Assembly (NCBI RefSeq): GCF_011492945.1
Contig: NZ_CP045119.1
Span: 3,658,001 to 3,722,000 of the forward strand
From: Rubrobacter tropicus
GTDB lineage: Bacteria; Actinomycetota; Rubrobacteria; Rubrobacterales; Rubrobacteraceae
DNA: 64,000 nt
Reading direction: 5' to 3'
In this document: positions 17,602 to 26,481 of the stretch, piece after piece
Layout: the number at the start of each line of letters is the position of its first letter
Position numbering within the stretch: the first letter of the stretch is position 1
The notes under the pieces: model-generated
What the model was told of the DNA's origin: nothing
What the model saw: only the letters and a program-made list of their open reading frames with translations
Databases searched by the model: none
Translations under genes and position numbers: made by a program

Positions 17602-19369
17602 GCGGCGCCCAAGGAACGCGCAAGCAGAACTTCCGGAGGCGAGACTCAGGACGCTTATAGAGCAGGCGCCTTTGGCCATGCACGTCTTCGCCCGCGACGG
17701 CACCTCACTCTTGGTAAACAAAGCCTGGGATGAGCTGTGGGACCTTGAAGAGGGGGAAAGCTCCGAAGGCGAGAACGTGTTCGAGGACGAGCAGGTCCGG
17801 GCCGCGGGGCTCCTGCCCCACGTGAGGGAGGCCGTGGAAGGCGAAACCGTTGAGACGCCGCCCCTACTCTACGAACCGCGCCGGACCGGACGCGGAGGTC
17901 AGCCGCGGTGGATGAGGGCGTTCTGCTACCCCGTCAAGGGGGAGGACGGGGAGACGAGGGAGGTGAGCCTCATCATAGAGGACGTTACCGAGCGCAAGAA
18001 TCTCGAGGACAGCCTCGCCCACCGCGCCCTCCACGACGGGCTGACCGGGCTGCCCAACCGGGCGCTCCTAACCGACCGTCTGGTCCACGCCCTCTCCCGC
18101 GTCGGGCGCGAAAACGGGTCGGAGTCCGGCGAGACGGTCGGGGTGCTCTTCCTTGACCTGGACAATTTCAAGCACGTCAACGACTCTCTCGGGCACGGGG
18201 CGGGCGACGGGCTCCTCGTGGAAGTAGCGGCCCGCCTAACGTCCTGCGTCGGGCCGGGCCACACGGTCGCACGGCTGGGCGGCGACGAGTTCGTCATCCT
18301 GCTGGAAGGTCTGGAAAACGAAGAACTGGCGCAGGAGGTGGCGGGGCGTATCGCCCGGGAACTCAGACCGCCGTTCTCCCTGGATGGCCGGGAGGTCTTC
18401 GTAACCGCGAGCGTCGGGGTTGCAATTGGCAAGGTCGGAAAGGGCGGTCAGGAGGACCCCCAGAACCTCCTCAGAAGCGCGGACGTGGCGATGTACACGG
18501 CCAAGGAGCGCGGCAAGGATCGCCACGTCGTTTTCGAGACCTCGATGGACGGCCGGTCGGAGCGGCGCCTGACGCTCGAAGCCGGGCTGAGGTACGCCCT
18601 GGAGCGCGAAGAGCTCGGCGTGCTCTACCAGCCCGTGGTGCGTTTGGCAGACGGCCGAGACGCCGGCGCCGAGGCGCTCGTGCGCTGGAGGCATCCGCAG
18701 CGTGGCGTGGTACCTCCCGCGGCGTTCATACCGCTCGCCGAGGAGACCGGACTTATCATAGGGATCGGGGAGCAAGTGCTCAGGGAGGCCTGCGCCCGGG
18801 CCCGCGAGTGGCGGGACCTTCTGAAAGGGGGCGGTACACCGACGGTCTGGGTCAACCTTTCGGCCCGCCAATTCCACGAGCCAGGCCTCCCTGAGCTCGT
18901 GGAAAGCGTTCTGGAGGAGGCGGGACTCGACCCCGGATCGCTGGGCTTGGAGATAACGGAGGGCGTCGCCATGGACGAGTCGGGGTTCGGTGCCGGGCGC
19001 ACGACGGCCACGCTACGGAACCTCAAGGAGCTGGGGGTGCGTCTGGCCGTGGACGACTTCGGCACAGGGTATTCTTCCCTCTCCTACCTGAAAAGGCTTC
19101 CTTTGGACGTCCTGAAGATCGATCGCTCGTTCGTCTCTGGCCTCGAAAAGAATACCGAAGACCGGGCGATCGTCTCCGCGGTGGCGACCCTCGCGCGGGA
19201 CATGGAGCTCGAGGTGGTGGCCGAGGGCGTAGAGACGGAAGAACAACTCCATATCCTCCGTGAGTTGGGCTGCAGCCTCGCGCAGGGCTACTACTTTGCA
19301 AAGCCGCTGCCGGCCACTGAGGTCTCCGCACGGTTGGAGGGGGGCCTGGCGTCTGCTACGGGTCCGTAG
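17588..19369 (+). CDS. PAS-GGDEF-EAL cyclic-di-GMP turnover protein
   Basis: Soluble protein of 593 residues: one PAS domain (about 20-140, ending DVTERKN), GGDEF (about 145-310) with VARLGGDEFVILLEG, and EAL (about 325-580) with GAEALVRW, VNLSARQF, LEITEG, VDDFGTGYSSL, LKIDRSFV and AEGVET. Both active sites look complete. Unlike the four other cyclase domains in the window it lacks the RxxD inhibitory site (VGPGH where the others have RPED or RAED), so product inhibition may be absent. The annotated TTG start has GGGAGA nearby, but a small ORF overlaps it. The next gene on the same strand, 100 bases on, is a GGDEF-only sensor. Confidence 0.9.
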   Translation: MSAVERRPRNAQAELPEARLRTLIEQAPLAMHVFARDGTSLLVNKAWDELWDLEEGESSEGENVFEDEQVRAAGLLPHVREAVEGETVETPPLLYEPRRTGRGGQPRWMRAFCYPVKGEDGETREVSLIIEDVTERKNLEDSLAHRALHDGLTGLPNRALLTDRLVHALSRVGRENGSESGETVGVLFLDLDNFKHVNDSLGHGAGDGLLVEVAARLTSCVGPGHTVARLGGDEFVILLEGLENEELAQEVAGRIARELRPPFSLDGREVFVTASVGVAIGKVGKGGQEDPQNLLRSADVAMYTAKERGKDRHVVFETSMDGRSERRLTLEAGLRYALEREELGVLYQPVVRLADGRDAGAEALVRWRHPQRGVVPPAAFIPLAEETGLIIGIGEQVLREACARAREWRDLLKGGGTPTVWVNLSARQFHEPGLPELVESVLEEAGLDPGSLGLEITEGVAMDESGFGAGRTTATLRNLKELGVRLAVDDFGTGYSSLSYLKRLPLDVLKIDRSFVSGLEKNTEDRAIVSAVATLARDMELEVVAEGVETEEQLHILRELGCSLAQGYYFAKPLPATEVSARLEGGLASATGP

Positions 19370-19468
19370 CGGGCTTGCCACACGCCAAGGTCGACAGGGA
19401 AGCGAGATGATCATGAGGGTCGAGGCATTGCCGGGCCCGACCTTGTCCATCCACGCGTCGGGAAGAAC

Positions 19469-21394
19469 GTGAGCATCCAGTACACACCTTACGTACTGCT
19501 GCCGCTGGCCTCTGCCCTGGCGCTCGCTTTTCTGGCCGTGGTCGCCTGGCGGCGAAAGGAGACGCCCGCGGCGATGCCTTTCGCCGCGCTTATGATGGCC
19601 GCGTGCGGGTCCAAGCTTGCCTACGCGCTGATGATGCTTTCGGCGTCCGTGAACGGAAAGATTTTCTGGACGAAGGCAGAGTACCTTGGTGCCGCCGCCA
19701 TGCCGGTGGCGTGGCTGGCCTTCGCCCTCGTGTTCGCAGATTTTGCGTGGGGACGAAGACTCCACCGCACCGTGGCCGTCCTGGCCGTGATACCGCTTTG
19801 CACGTTACTGTTCACGTTGACCAGCGGGCTACACGGCTTCGTGTGGGACACGGTCGAACTGGACCGTTCGGGCCCGTTTGTGGTTCTCGAGATGGTGCGG
19901 GGGCCCTGGTATTGGGTCCACGCCGTCTACTCCTACGCGCTCGTTCTCTGCGGCACGGCCTTGCTCGCGTACAAGATCGCCCGCTCTTCGCGACTCTACC
20001 ATCCGCAGGGCGTGGCGCTACTCTCGGGCGTGCTTCTGTCTTGGGGGGCCAGCCTGTCGCACGTCGTGGGGATCAGCCCGGTGCACAACCTGAACCCGGG
20101 CGTGCTGGTCTTCCCGGTCACCGGCGCCCTGTTTGCCCTGGGCCTTTTCCGGTTCCGGTTCCTGGACCTCTCTCCCGTGAGCAGGACCGACGCCTTCACC
20201 AGCCTACGCGACGGGCTCATCGTGACTGACCCCCGGGGGCGCGTCGTCGACCTCAACCCGGTCGCGGCCAGCATCCTGGGCCACGCGCCCGCCCGGGTGC
20301 TCGGTCGTGGCGTCTTTGGCCTCTTGCCGATCAGCCCCGCGATCCACCGAACGGCAGACGATGCGCCGCACCAGGAGATCTCCCTGAAGAACGGCTCGAC
20401 GCGCCGCTACGACGTGACCTTCGCGCCGCTGGAGGGCGACGGGAACTCCCTGGGCCGTCTCTTTTCTTTGAGCGACGTAACGGAGAAGAGGCGCGCCGAA
20501 GAGACACTCAAGGAGAGCGAGGAGCGTTTCCGAGCCGTCTTCGAGGGGGCGGTGATCGGCATGGCACTTACGAACGCCGAAGGCAATCTAGTGCGCGCCA
20601 ACACCGCCCTCAATCTCATGTTCGGCTACGGAGAAGGGGACCTTCGCGGAAGGTCCTTCCACCAACTCACCCACCCCGCAGACCGCATCGCCGGGTCGGA
20701 ACCCTACCGCGAGATCGTGGATGGCCGGCGCGACCGCTACCGGGCGGAGAGGCGCATGCTCAAGAGAGACGGCACGGTGATATGGGCCCGCCTCAGCGCC
20801 TCGGCGATCCGCGGTACGCGTCCGGAGCAGGGGCTGGCCGTCGTCATGGTCGAGGACTTCACGGACAGGAAGGTGCTCGAAGAGGAGCTCACCCACAAAG
20901 CGTTCCACGACCCCCTCACCAACCTGCCCAACAGGCACCTGTTTGCCGACCGTCTGAAGCACGCCTCGGAGCGCGCCACCCGGTCGGCCGAGGGTATGGC
21001 GGTGTTCTTTATAGACATCGACGACTTCAAAGAGGTCAACGACTCCCTGGGCCACGAAGCCGGCGACCGGCTACTTTCGGAGGCCGGCGCGCGCATGAGG
21101 TCCTGCGTGCGGCCCGAGGACACGGTGGCGCGCCTCGGCGGTGACGAGTTCGCGGTCTTGCTGGAGGACGTTACAGAGTGGGAGGCCCGGCAAGCGGCCA
21201 GAAGAATCGGCGAGAAGGTGCGCGCGCCGTTCTATTTGGACGAATCCGGCCGGCGGGTTTCGGTCACCGCCAGCGTGGGCGTCGCCGTCGCCCAGGGCGG
21301 CGGTGCTCTGGACCCTTCAGCCTTGCTCCGGGAGGCGGACCGGGCCATGTATCGCTTGAAACAAAGACCCGGTAGAGGCAACCGTTCTTCGTAA
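19469..21394 (+). CDS. 7TM-PAS-PAS-GGDEF diguanylate cyclase
   Basis: Membrane sensor of 641 residues. Seven helices (about 5-225) are followed by two PAS domains (about 240-345 and 350-470) and a GGDEF domain (about 475-635) with VARLGGDEFAVLLED and an RPED I-site. There is no EAL domain, so it is the only dedicated cyclase-type protein here. The N-terminal module is paralogous to the module of the GGDEF-EAL protein at 9102 and of the broken kinase at 5931: each has a WxxVxYxG-like helix and a conserved GPWxWV segment. The GTG start is preceded by GGGAAG. It converges with the next gene, leaving 46 bases between stop codons. Confidence 0.91.
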   Translation: MSIQYTPYVLLPLASALALAFLAVVAWRRKETPAAMPFAALMMAACGSKLAYALMMLSASVNGKIFWTKAEYLGAAAMPVAWLAFALVFADFAWGRRLHRTVAVLAVIPLCTLLFTLTSGLHGFVWDTVELDRSGPFVVLEMVRGPWYWVHAVYSYALVLCGTALLAYKIARSSRLYHPQGVALLSGVLLSWGASLSHVVGISPVHNLNPGVLVFPVTGALFALGLFRFRFLDLSPVSRTDAFTSLRDGLIVTDPRGRVVDLNPVAASILGHAPARVLGRGVFGLLPISPAIHRTADDAPHQEISLKNGSTRRYDVTFAPLEGDGNSLGRLFSLSDVTEKRRAEETLKESEERFRAVFEGAVIGMALTNAEGNLVRANTALNLMFGYGEGDLRGRSFHQLTHPADRIAGSEPYREIVDGRRDRYRAERRMLKRDGTVIWARLSASAIRGTRPEQGLAVVMVEDFTDRKVLEEELTHKAFHDPLTNLPNRHLFADRLKHASERATRSAEGMAVFFIDIDDFKEVNDSLGHEAGDRLLSEAGARMRSCVRPEDTVARLGGDEFAVLLEDVTEWEARQAARRIGEKVRAPFYLDESGRRVSVTASVGVAVAQGGGALDPSALLREADRAMYRLKQRPGRGNRSS

Positions 21395-21440
21395 GCCGCC
21401 GGTAGACCAACCGCGGTATTCATCGGAGGTCTCGGTTCTG

Positions 21441-24400
21441 TCATCGCGGAGGGAGGGGATATCTCCAGTAGCTGCCCTGTCCTAGGGCGCAACCGAGGGA
21501 GAGCAAGGTCGAGCGCTCGTCTTCGGTCTCCACCCCCTCCGCTACCAGCCCCAGGCCCAAAGACTCGGCCAGGGCAACCGTGGCCGAGACGATCGCGGCG
21601 TTCGCGCGGTTTTTCTTCACCCCGGCCACTATCGACCGGTCGAGCTTAAGTTGGTCGACGGGAAGTTGTCCCAGGGAAGAGAGCGACGAGTATCCCGTCC
21701 CGAAGTCGTCTATGGCCAAACCGACCCCTATACCTTTGAGCTCGCGCAGCACGCCAAGATCGGCGCTCGTTTCCCCGACCAGATCGTCTTCTGTGAGCTC
21801 CAGTGTAAAGGCATCGGGAGGGAGAACCGTCCCCGCGACGGCTCTGGCGACGTCCGACGTAAAGTCCGCGTCGCGTAGCTGGCGCAGGGAGACGTTGATG
21901 TTGATGCGAAACGGCCCGCCGGCGGACCTTATGTCCGGGCCTACGCCCCTCACCTCCTCCCACCACGCCCGTATCTGGCGGCAGGTCTCCCGGAGAACCC
22001 AGCGTCCGATCGGAACGATCAGGCCCGTCTCCTCCGCCACCTGGAGAAAGTCGCGCGGGGCTAGCAAGCCACGCTTCGGGTGTTTCCAACGCAAGAGCGC
22101 CTCAGCGCCGACAGCCTCGCCGGTCTCTATCCTAATGATCGGCTGGTAGTGCAGGCGGAACTGCCCGCGCTCCAACGCCCGGCGCAGGTCGTTCTCCAGG
22201 GAGAGGCGGGTCCTGGCCTGATCCTCCATAAAGGGTTCGAAGACGGCGTAGGACGCCCTCCCTCCCCGCTTGGCCCGGTACATTGCCAGGTCCGCCTCCC
22301 GTAAGAGGTCGCTTGGGTCCTTCGCCCCGCCCTCGCCGCTTGAGATCCCGATGCTGACGGTCACAAAGGCCTCTTGGCCGTCGAGGACGAAGGGGTCACC
22401 CAATGCTTCGGCGATCCTCGCGGCGGCCTTTTCTGCGGCCCCCGCATTCTCCTCCTCCAGCAGTACGACGAACTCGTCGCCGCCGAGGCGCGCCACCGTG
22501 TCCTCGGGCCTCAGGCACTGCTCCAGTCGCCTGCCGACCGCGACGAGCAACCGGTCTCCCACGTCGTGGCCCAACGAATCATTGACGACTTTGAAGTTGT
22601 CTATATCCATGAACAGCAGCGCAACCCGCCCGATGCCCCGCCGCGTCCTCAGGAGGCACCTCTCCAAGCGCTCGGTCAACAGCGCCCGGTTGGGCAGCCC
22701 TGTCAGAGAATCGTGAGTGGCCCGGTAGGCGAGCCGTTCTTCGAGTAACTTGCGCCCCGTGACGTCCCTGAGGACCGCCTGCACCGCCGGCCTGCCCGAG
22801 TAGGTTATGGGCTGTCCGACGACCTCCAAGTCCAGCACGCCACCGTCGAGCCGGAGGTACTTCTCCTCCAACAAGGGTGCCCGGTCGCCCGTCTTGAGGG
22901 TGTGCCGGACGCGCCAGGACACGAGCGCCCGATACGCGGGATGTACGAAGTCCAGAACCTTCCTGCCCACCAAATCCTCCGGCGAGGCCGCACCGAAGAG
23001 CTGCGCCCCGGCCCGGTTTATGAACAGTAGCCGTTCCCCGTCGTGGACGGCGATGGGTTCAGGTGAGAGCTCCACCAGCTTCCGGTAGCGCTCCTCGCTC
23101 TCCTTGAGCGCCATCTCCGTGCGCTTGAACTCGGTGATATCGAACATCACGCCATGCCAGACCTCTGTCTCCCCCTCCTTGCTTATGAGCCTGCCATCCT
23201 CCCTGAGCCACACGATCCGGCCGTCCTTGGCAACCATGCGGAACTCTAGCCTGAAGGGCTCGCCGGTTTGACCGGTACGCACGTCTTCCGCAAGCACGCG
23301 CTCCCTGTCTTCGGGGTGCAACACGGTCTTCCAGAACTCCGGATCGGAGGTGTACTCAGCGGGGGTGTACCCGAGGATCGCCTCGATCTGCGGGCTGATA
23401 TAGGACGTGTAGCTCGTGCCACCTGGATTCTGAGCATGCACGTAGGTGACGGCCGGCACCCCCTCGACTATCGTACGGTACTTCGCCTCGGTCTCCCTGA
23501 TTCGCTCCTCCGCCAGTTTCCGCTCGGTTACGTCCGCAAAGTAACCCTGCCAGAACCTGGGCCTTCCCTCGTCGTCGCGTATCAGCACCGCCTCGTCTCT
23601 GAGCCACACTGCCCGCCCGTCCTTGCGGATCATACGGTACTCTATCCTGAAGGGCTCACCCGTCCCGTTGGTCCTCTCGTTCTCGGCCAGCACCCTCTCG
23701 CGATCTTCGGGATGGAGGATGTTCTGCCAGAACATCGGATCGTGGAGGAACTCTTCGGGCTCGTAGCCCAAGACGTCCCGCACGAAAGGGCTGCGGTAGA
23801 GGGCGGAGTTGCTCTCGTCCGCCGCGTCTATGTAGACGACGGCCGGCACGTTCTCCACCAGCGCCCGGTAGCGCTCTTCGGCCTCCTTGATCCGCGCGTG
23901 TAGCCGGGCGCGGCTGAGCGCGTCGCTCGTGTGCTCGCCCACTGCCTCCAACAGCCGCAGGTCCTCTTCAGCGAGCTTCGCACCGTCGATGCTCTCGACG
24001 TTCAGGGTCCCGATCACCTCGTCCCGGTCGAACAAGGGCACGCAGATTTCGGAGACGATGCCTTGTATAGCGTCCAGGAACTCGGGGTCAGTGTGGGCCT
24101 CTTCGAGGTACGCCGGCTCACCAGAGCGCGCGACGCGCGCCATCACGCCCCGCGAGAGGGGGATGCGCTCCAACACCGAGCGGTACCCCACCTGGCGCTG
24201 CAAGACCAACTCCTTCTGCGGTTCTTCGTCTGCGATCAGGTACGCGCTGACCAGGACGTAGCCGTACGTCTCCGCGACGGCCTCCACGACCGCATCGAAG
24301 ACGTCCCCGGGATCCAGCTCGCGCGAGAGGGCCGTGCGGACCTGGTGGAGCAGGGAGGACTCCCTGGCCTGATGGCGATGACGGCGCTCGCTCTCTCTGA

Positions 24401-25199
24401 GGGCTTCCTCGATCTCCCTCTTCGCCGAGATGTCGGTTAGGTGGCCTTGCCAGTGGGCAAACCCTTCTTCTTTTCCGACCGGCGCGGCCTCGTCGAGCAC
24501 CCACACCACGCGGCCATCGTTGCGAACCATGCGGTACTCCATCGAGAACGACACGCCGGTTCCATCGGCGCCCCTGTCCTCGCCCACAACGCGCCCGCGA
24601 TCCTCCGAATAAGTTACCTCCGTCCAGAAACCGGGGTCTTCTACGAACCGTTCGGGTGGGTAACCCAGAATCTCCTCTACCCTGGGGCTCATGTAGGTCA
24701 CCTCGTAAGAGGCGGGCTCGCTGGTGAGCCCTTTCCGCATATAGATCGCGGCCGGCACGCCCTCGACGAGCTTGCGGTAACGCTCCTCGGCCTCCTCAAG
24801 CCTCCTCTCCGCGAGCTTGCGGTCCGTGACGTCGCGCGAGATGGCGACGATACCGCCCACCTCCGGGTCGGATAGGAGGTTGGTGCGGGTCGCTTCGACG
24901 TGGCGCCAGGAACCGTCTTTATGCCGTATCCTGTACTCGAGCGGCACCTCGATCCCGGGCCTTTCCAGCAGCCGAGAGAAGGCCGCACGAACCCTCTCCG
25001 CGTCGTCCGGGTGGACGTAGTCGAGGCCCTTGCGCCCTACGCGCTCCCCCGGCTCGTATCCCAACGTCCGCCCGATGGAAGGGCTGTCGTAGAGCACCGT
25101 GTCGTCCTCCGCAAGCACGGTGACGATGTCCGCCGCGTTGTTGAGCAGCGAGAGGAACCACCCCTCGCCACCCGGAGAATAGGATGTCATGCTCGACAC
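21441..25199 (-). CDS. Soluble (PAS)2-GAF-(PAS)3-GGDEF-EAL protein
   Basis: Protein of 1252 residues without membrane helices, so a cytoplasmic multi-input sensor. In order: two PAS domains (about 15-265), a GAF domain (about 275-425, with EICVPLFDRDEVIGTLNVES), three PAS domains (about 430-810), GGDEF (about 815-980, VARLGGDEFVVLLEE with an RPED I-site) and EAL (about 990-1240; GAEALLRW, INVSLRQL, LELTED, IDDFGTGYSSL, LKLDRSIV, AEGVET). All key residues for both activities are visible. The EAL domain ends within a few residues of its last helix (GQGSYWRYPLPPR), slightly shorter than usual. Ligands of the PAS and GAF domains cannot be predicted. Confidence 0.92.
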   Translation of the reverse strand: MSSMTSYSPGGEGWFLSLLNNAADIVTVLAEDDTVLYDSPSIGRTLGYEPGERVGRKGLDYVHPDDAERVRAAFSRLLERPGIEVPLEYRIRHKDGSWRHVEATRTNLLSDPEVGGIVAISRDVTDRKLAERRLEEAEERYRKLVEGVPAAIYMRKGLTSEPASYEVTYMSPRVEEILGYPPERFVEDPGFWTEVTYSEDRGRVVGEDRGADGTGVSFSMEYRMVRNDGRVVWVLDEAAPVGKEEGFAHWQGHLTDISAKREIEEALRESERRHRHQARESSLLHQVRTALSRELDPGDVFDAVVEAVAETYGYVLVSAYLIADEEPQKELVLQRQVGYRSVLERIPLSRGVMARVARSGEPAYLEEAHTDPEFLDAIQGIVSEICVPLFDRDEVIGTLNVESIDGAKLAEEDLRLLEAVGEHTSDALSRARLHARIKEAEERYRALVENVPAVVYIDAADESNSALYRSPFVRDVLGYEPEEFLHDPMFWQNILHPEDRERVLAENERTNGTGEPFRIEYRMIRKDGRAVWLRDEAVLIRDDEGRPRFWQGYFADVTERKLAEERIRETEAKYRTIVEGVPAVTYVHAQNPGGTSYTSYISPQIEAILGYTPAEYTSDPEFWKTVLHPEDRERVLAEDVRTGQTGEPFRLEFRMVAKDGRIVWLREDGRLISKEGETEVWHGVMFDITEFKRTEMALKESEERYRKLVELSPEPIAVHDGERLLFINRAGAQLFGAASPEDLVGRKVLDFVHPAYRALVSWRVRHTLKTGDRAPLLEEKYLRLDGGVLDLEVVGQPITYSGRPAVQAVLRDVTGRKLLEERLAYRATHDSLTGLPNRALLTERLERCLLRTRRGIGRVALLFMDIDNFKVVNDSLGHDVGDRLLVAVGRRLEQCLRPEDTVARLGGDEFVVLLEEENAGAAEKAAARIAEALGDPFVLDGQEAFVTVSIGISSGEGGAKDPSDLLREADLAMYRAKRGGRASYAVFEPFMEDQARTRLSLENDLRRALERGQFRLHYQPIIRIETGEAVGAEALLRWKHPKRGLLAPRDFLQVAEETGLIVPIGRWVLRETCRQIRAWWEEVRGVGPDIRSAGGPFRININVSLRQLRDADFTSDVARAVAGTVLPPDAFTLELTEDDLVGETSADLGVLRELKGIGVGLAIDDFGTGYSSLSSLGQLPVDQLKLDRSIVAGVKKNRANAAIVSATVALAESLGLGLVAEGVETEDERSTLLSLGCALGQGSYWRYPLPPR

Positions 25200-25559
25200 G
25201 AGCGCTCTCCTAACCGCCCCCGAAGACGAGCATGGGCCGAAAGAATGCGGGCAACTCTGTTCTCCACCTGTATGGCCTTATTTGCGCAGGCCACATTATA
25301 CCCGCGGAAAGGTTTCGAGGTTCAAGTCTCGCCTAGGCGAGAGACGATATCCCCCAGTCGAGCGCATGCACCGTCTCGGAGGCCGGGACCGCGTGCCTGC
25401 TCATGGCCCGTACCAATCCGGAGCGCTCGCGAACCCTGTTGCGCCCGGAGGAGAAGACGCTTCCCCTGCGGTCCGTAACGACCGTCCCGATTGGTAGGGA
25501 GCCAGCCAGGCCTCCCACGCCGACTCCACGCACATACGCCGGGGTTCTGAGAGATCTTC

Positions 25560-26174
25560 CCAGACGCGAACAAGAGCTTCGACGCCTCCCTCGCCGGCAG
25601 CGGTGCCGAGATAAGGTAGCCCTGGGCCAGCTCGCAACCCAGGTCCCTCGCCAGGGAGAGCTGCTCGGGCCTCTCGATGCCCTCGTTTGCACAAGATGAC
25701 GGAAGCGCTCCTCGCTCTCCTTGAGCGCCTCCTCCACGAGCTTTCTAACGTTGAAGTCCCGGCCCACCGCCTGGTAGCCGAGAAGGTTGCCCCCTCGTCG
25801 AAGACGGCCCTATTGGTCCACTGCTGCCAGCGTACCTCCCCGTCATGCCGCCATACCCAGTGCTCGAAAGCGTCGACCGGGTCTTCGGGGGTCAACGAGG
25901 CCAGGTGCTCTTGCAGTGGACCGCGGTCCTTCTCCGGCAGGAGATCCAGGAAACTACTTCCGAGCAACTCTTCCCGGCTCTTGCCGAAATAGCGGCAGTA
26001 GCCTTCGTTGACATAGGTGCGCGTCAGGTCCGGCAAGGAACGGCAGATCAACTCAGGTAGGTCTTCGATCAGCGCGCGGTAGTTAGCCTCGCTCTCTTTG
26101 AGGGCCGCCTCGGCCGCTTCGCGCCCATCTCCGCCGCTCGCAAATGCCTCTTTCTTCTCGCGCCCTACGCGCAA
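25560..26174 (-). pseudogene. PAS/EAL remnant with frameshift and internal deletion
   Basis: The first frame (26174 to about 25790) encodes a clean PAS domain: ALIEDLPELICRSLPDL, YFGKSREELLGSSF and HWVWRHDGEVRWQQWTN. One base appears missing in a five-base run at 25790-25794. The next frame then continues GRDFNVRKLVEEALKESEER into a second PAS start. At about 25690 the sequence jumps, in a third frame, to the end of an EAL domain (GIERPEQLSLARDLGCELAQ, then GYLISAPLPARE). A GGDEF domain and most of the EAL domain, about 1.4 kb by comparison with neighbours, are therefore gone. Sequence downstream to about 25320 is unrelated or decayed. It cannot make an active enzyme. Confidence 0.75.
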
Positions 26175-26481
26175 TCCTTCGTTCCCCGAACCGGGGTGTT
26201 CGGGGCGCGAATGTTTCTGACGGGATAACGATCAACGCCCTCTTTCGGACGAATCTCAGGAAGTATATTGTCCGCCGATCGTCTATTCCAAAAAGTGTGG
26301 CAAAAGGCGCGACCTCATGGATGCCAAGAGAGTCATCGTCAGAATTTTCGGAGCGAGCGTTACACTAGACGGCATCGCGGCTGTCCTTACCTGAGCCGGT
26401 TCGGTCACTCTCCGCCTGACCTGCCGCAACTCGGCCGTGCCCTTATCCTCGGTAATGCGCAACGGTGCGCGGGCTCATCGT
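26175..26481. other. Intergenic stretch without recognisable gene
   Basis: About 307 bases between the start of the PAS/EAL remnant and the stop of the next GGDEF-EAL gene, both on the minus strand. It is AT-richer at 26210-26300 and may hold the former promoter of the remnant. No RNA gene or strong hairpin was found. Confidence 0.35.

Noticed and set aside
25305-25335. T-arm-like sequence GGTTCAAGTCTCG suggesting a tRNA
   Set aside because: No matching acceptor stem, D-arm or anticodon arm can be folded in the preceding 60-80 bases on the plus strand.
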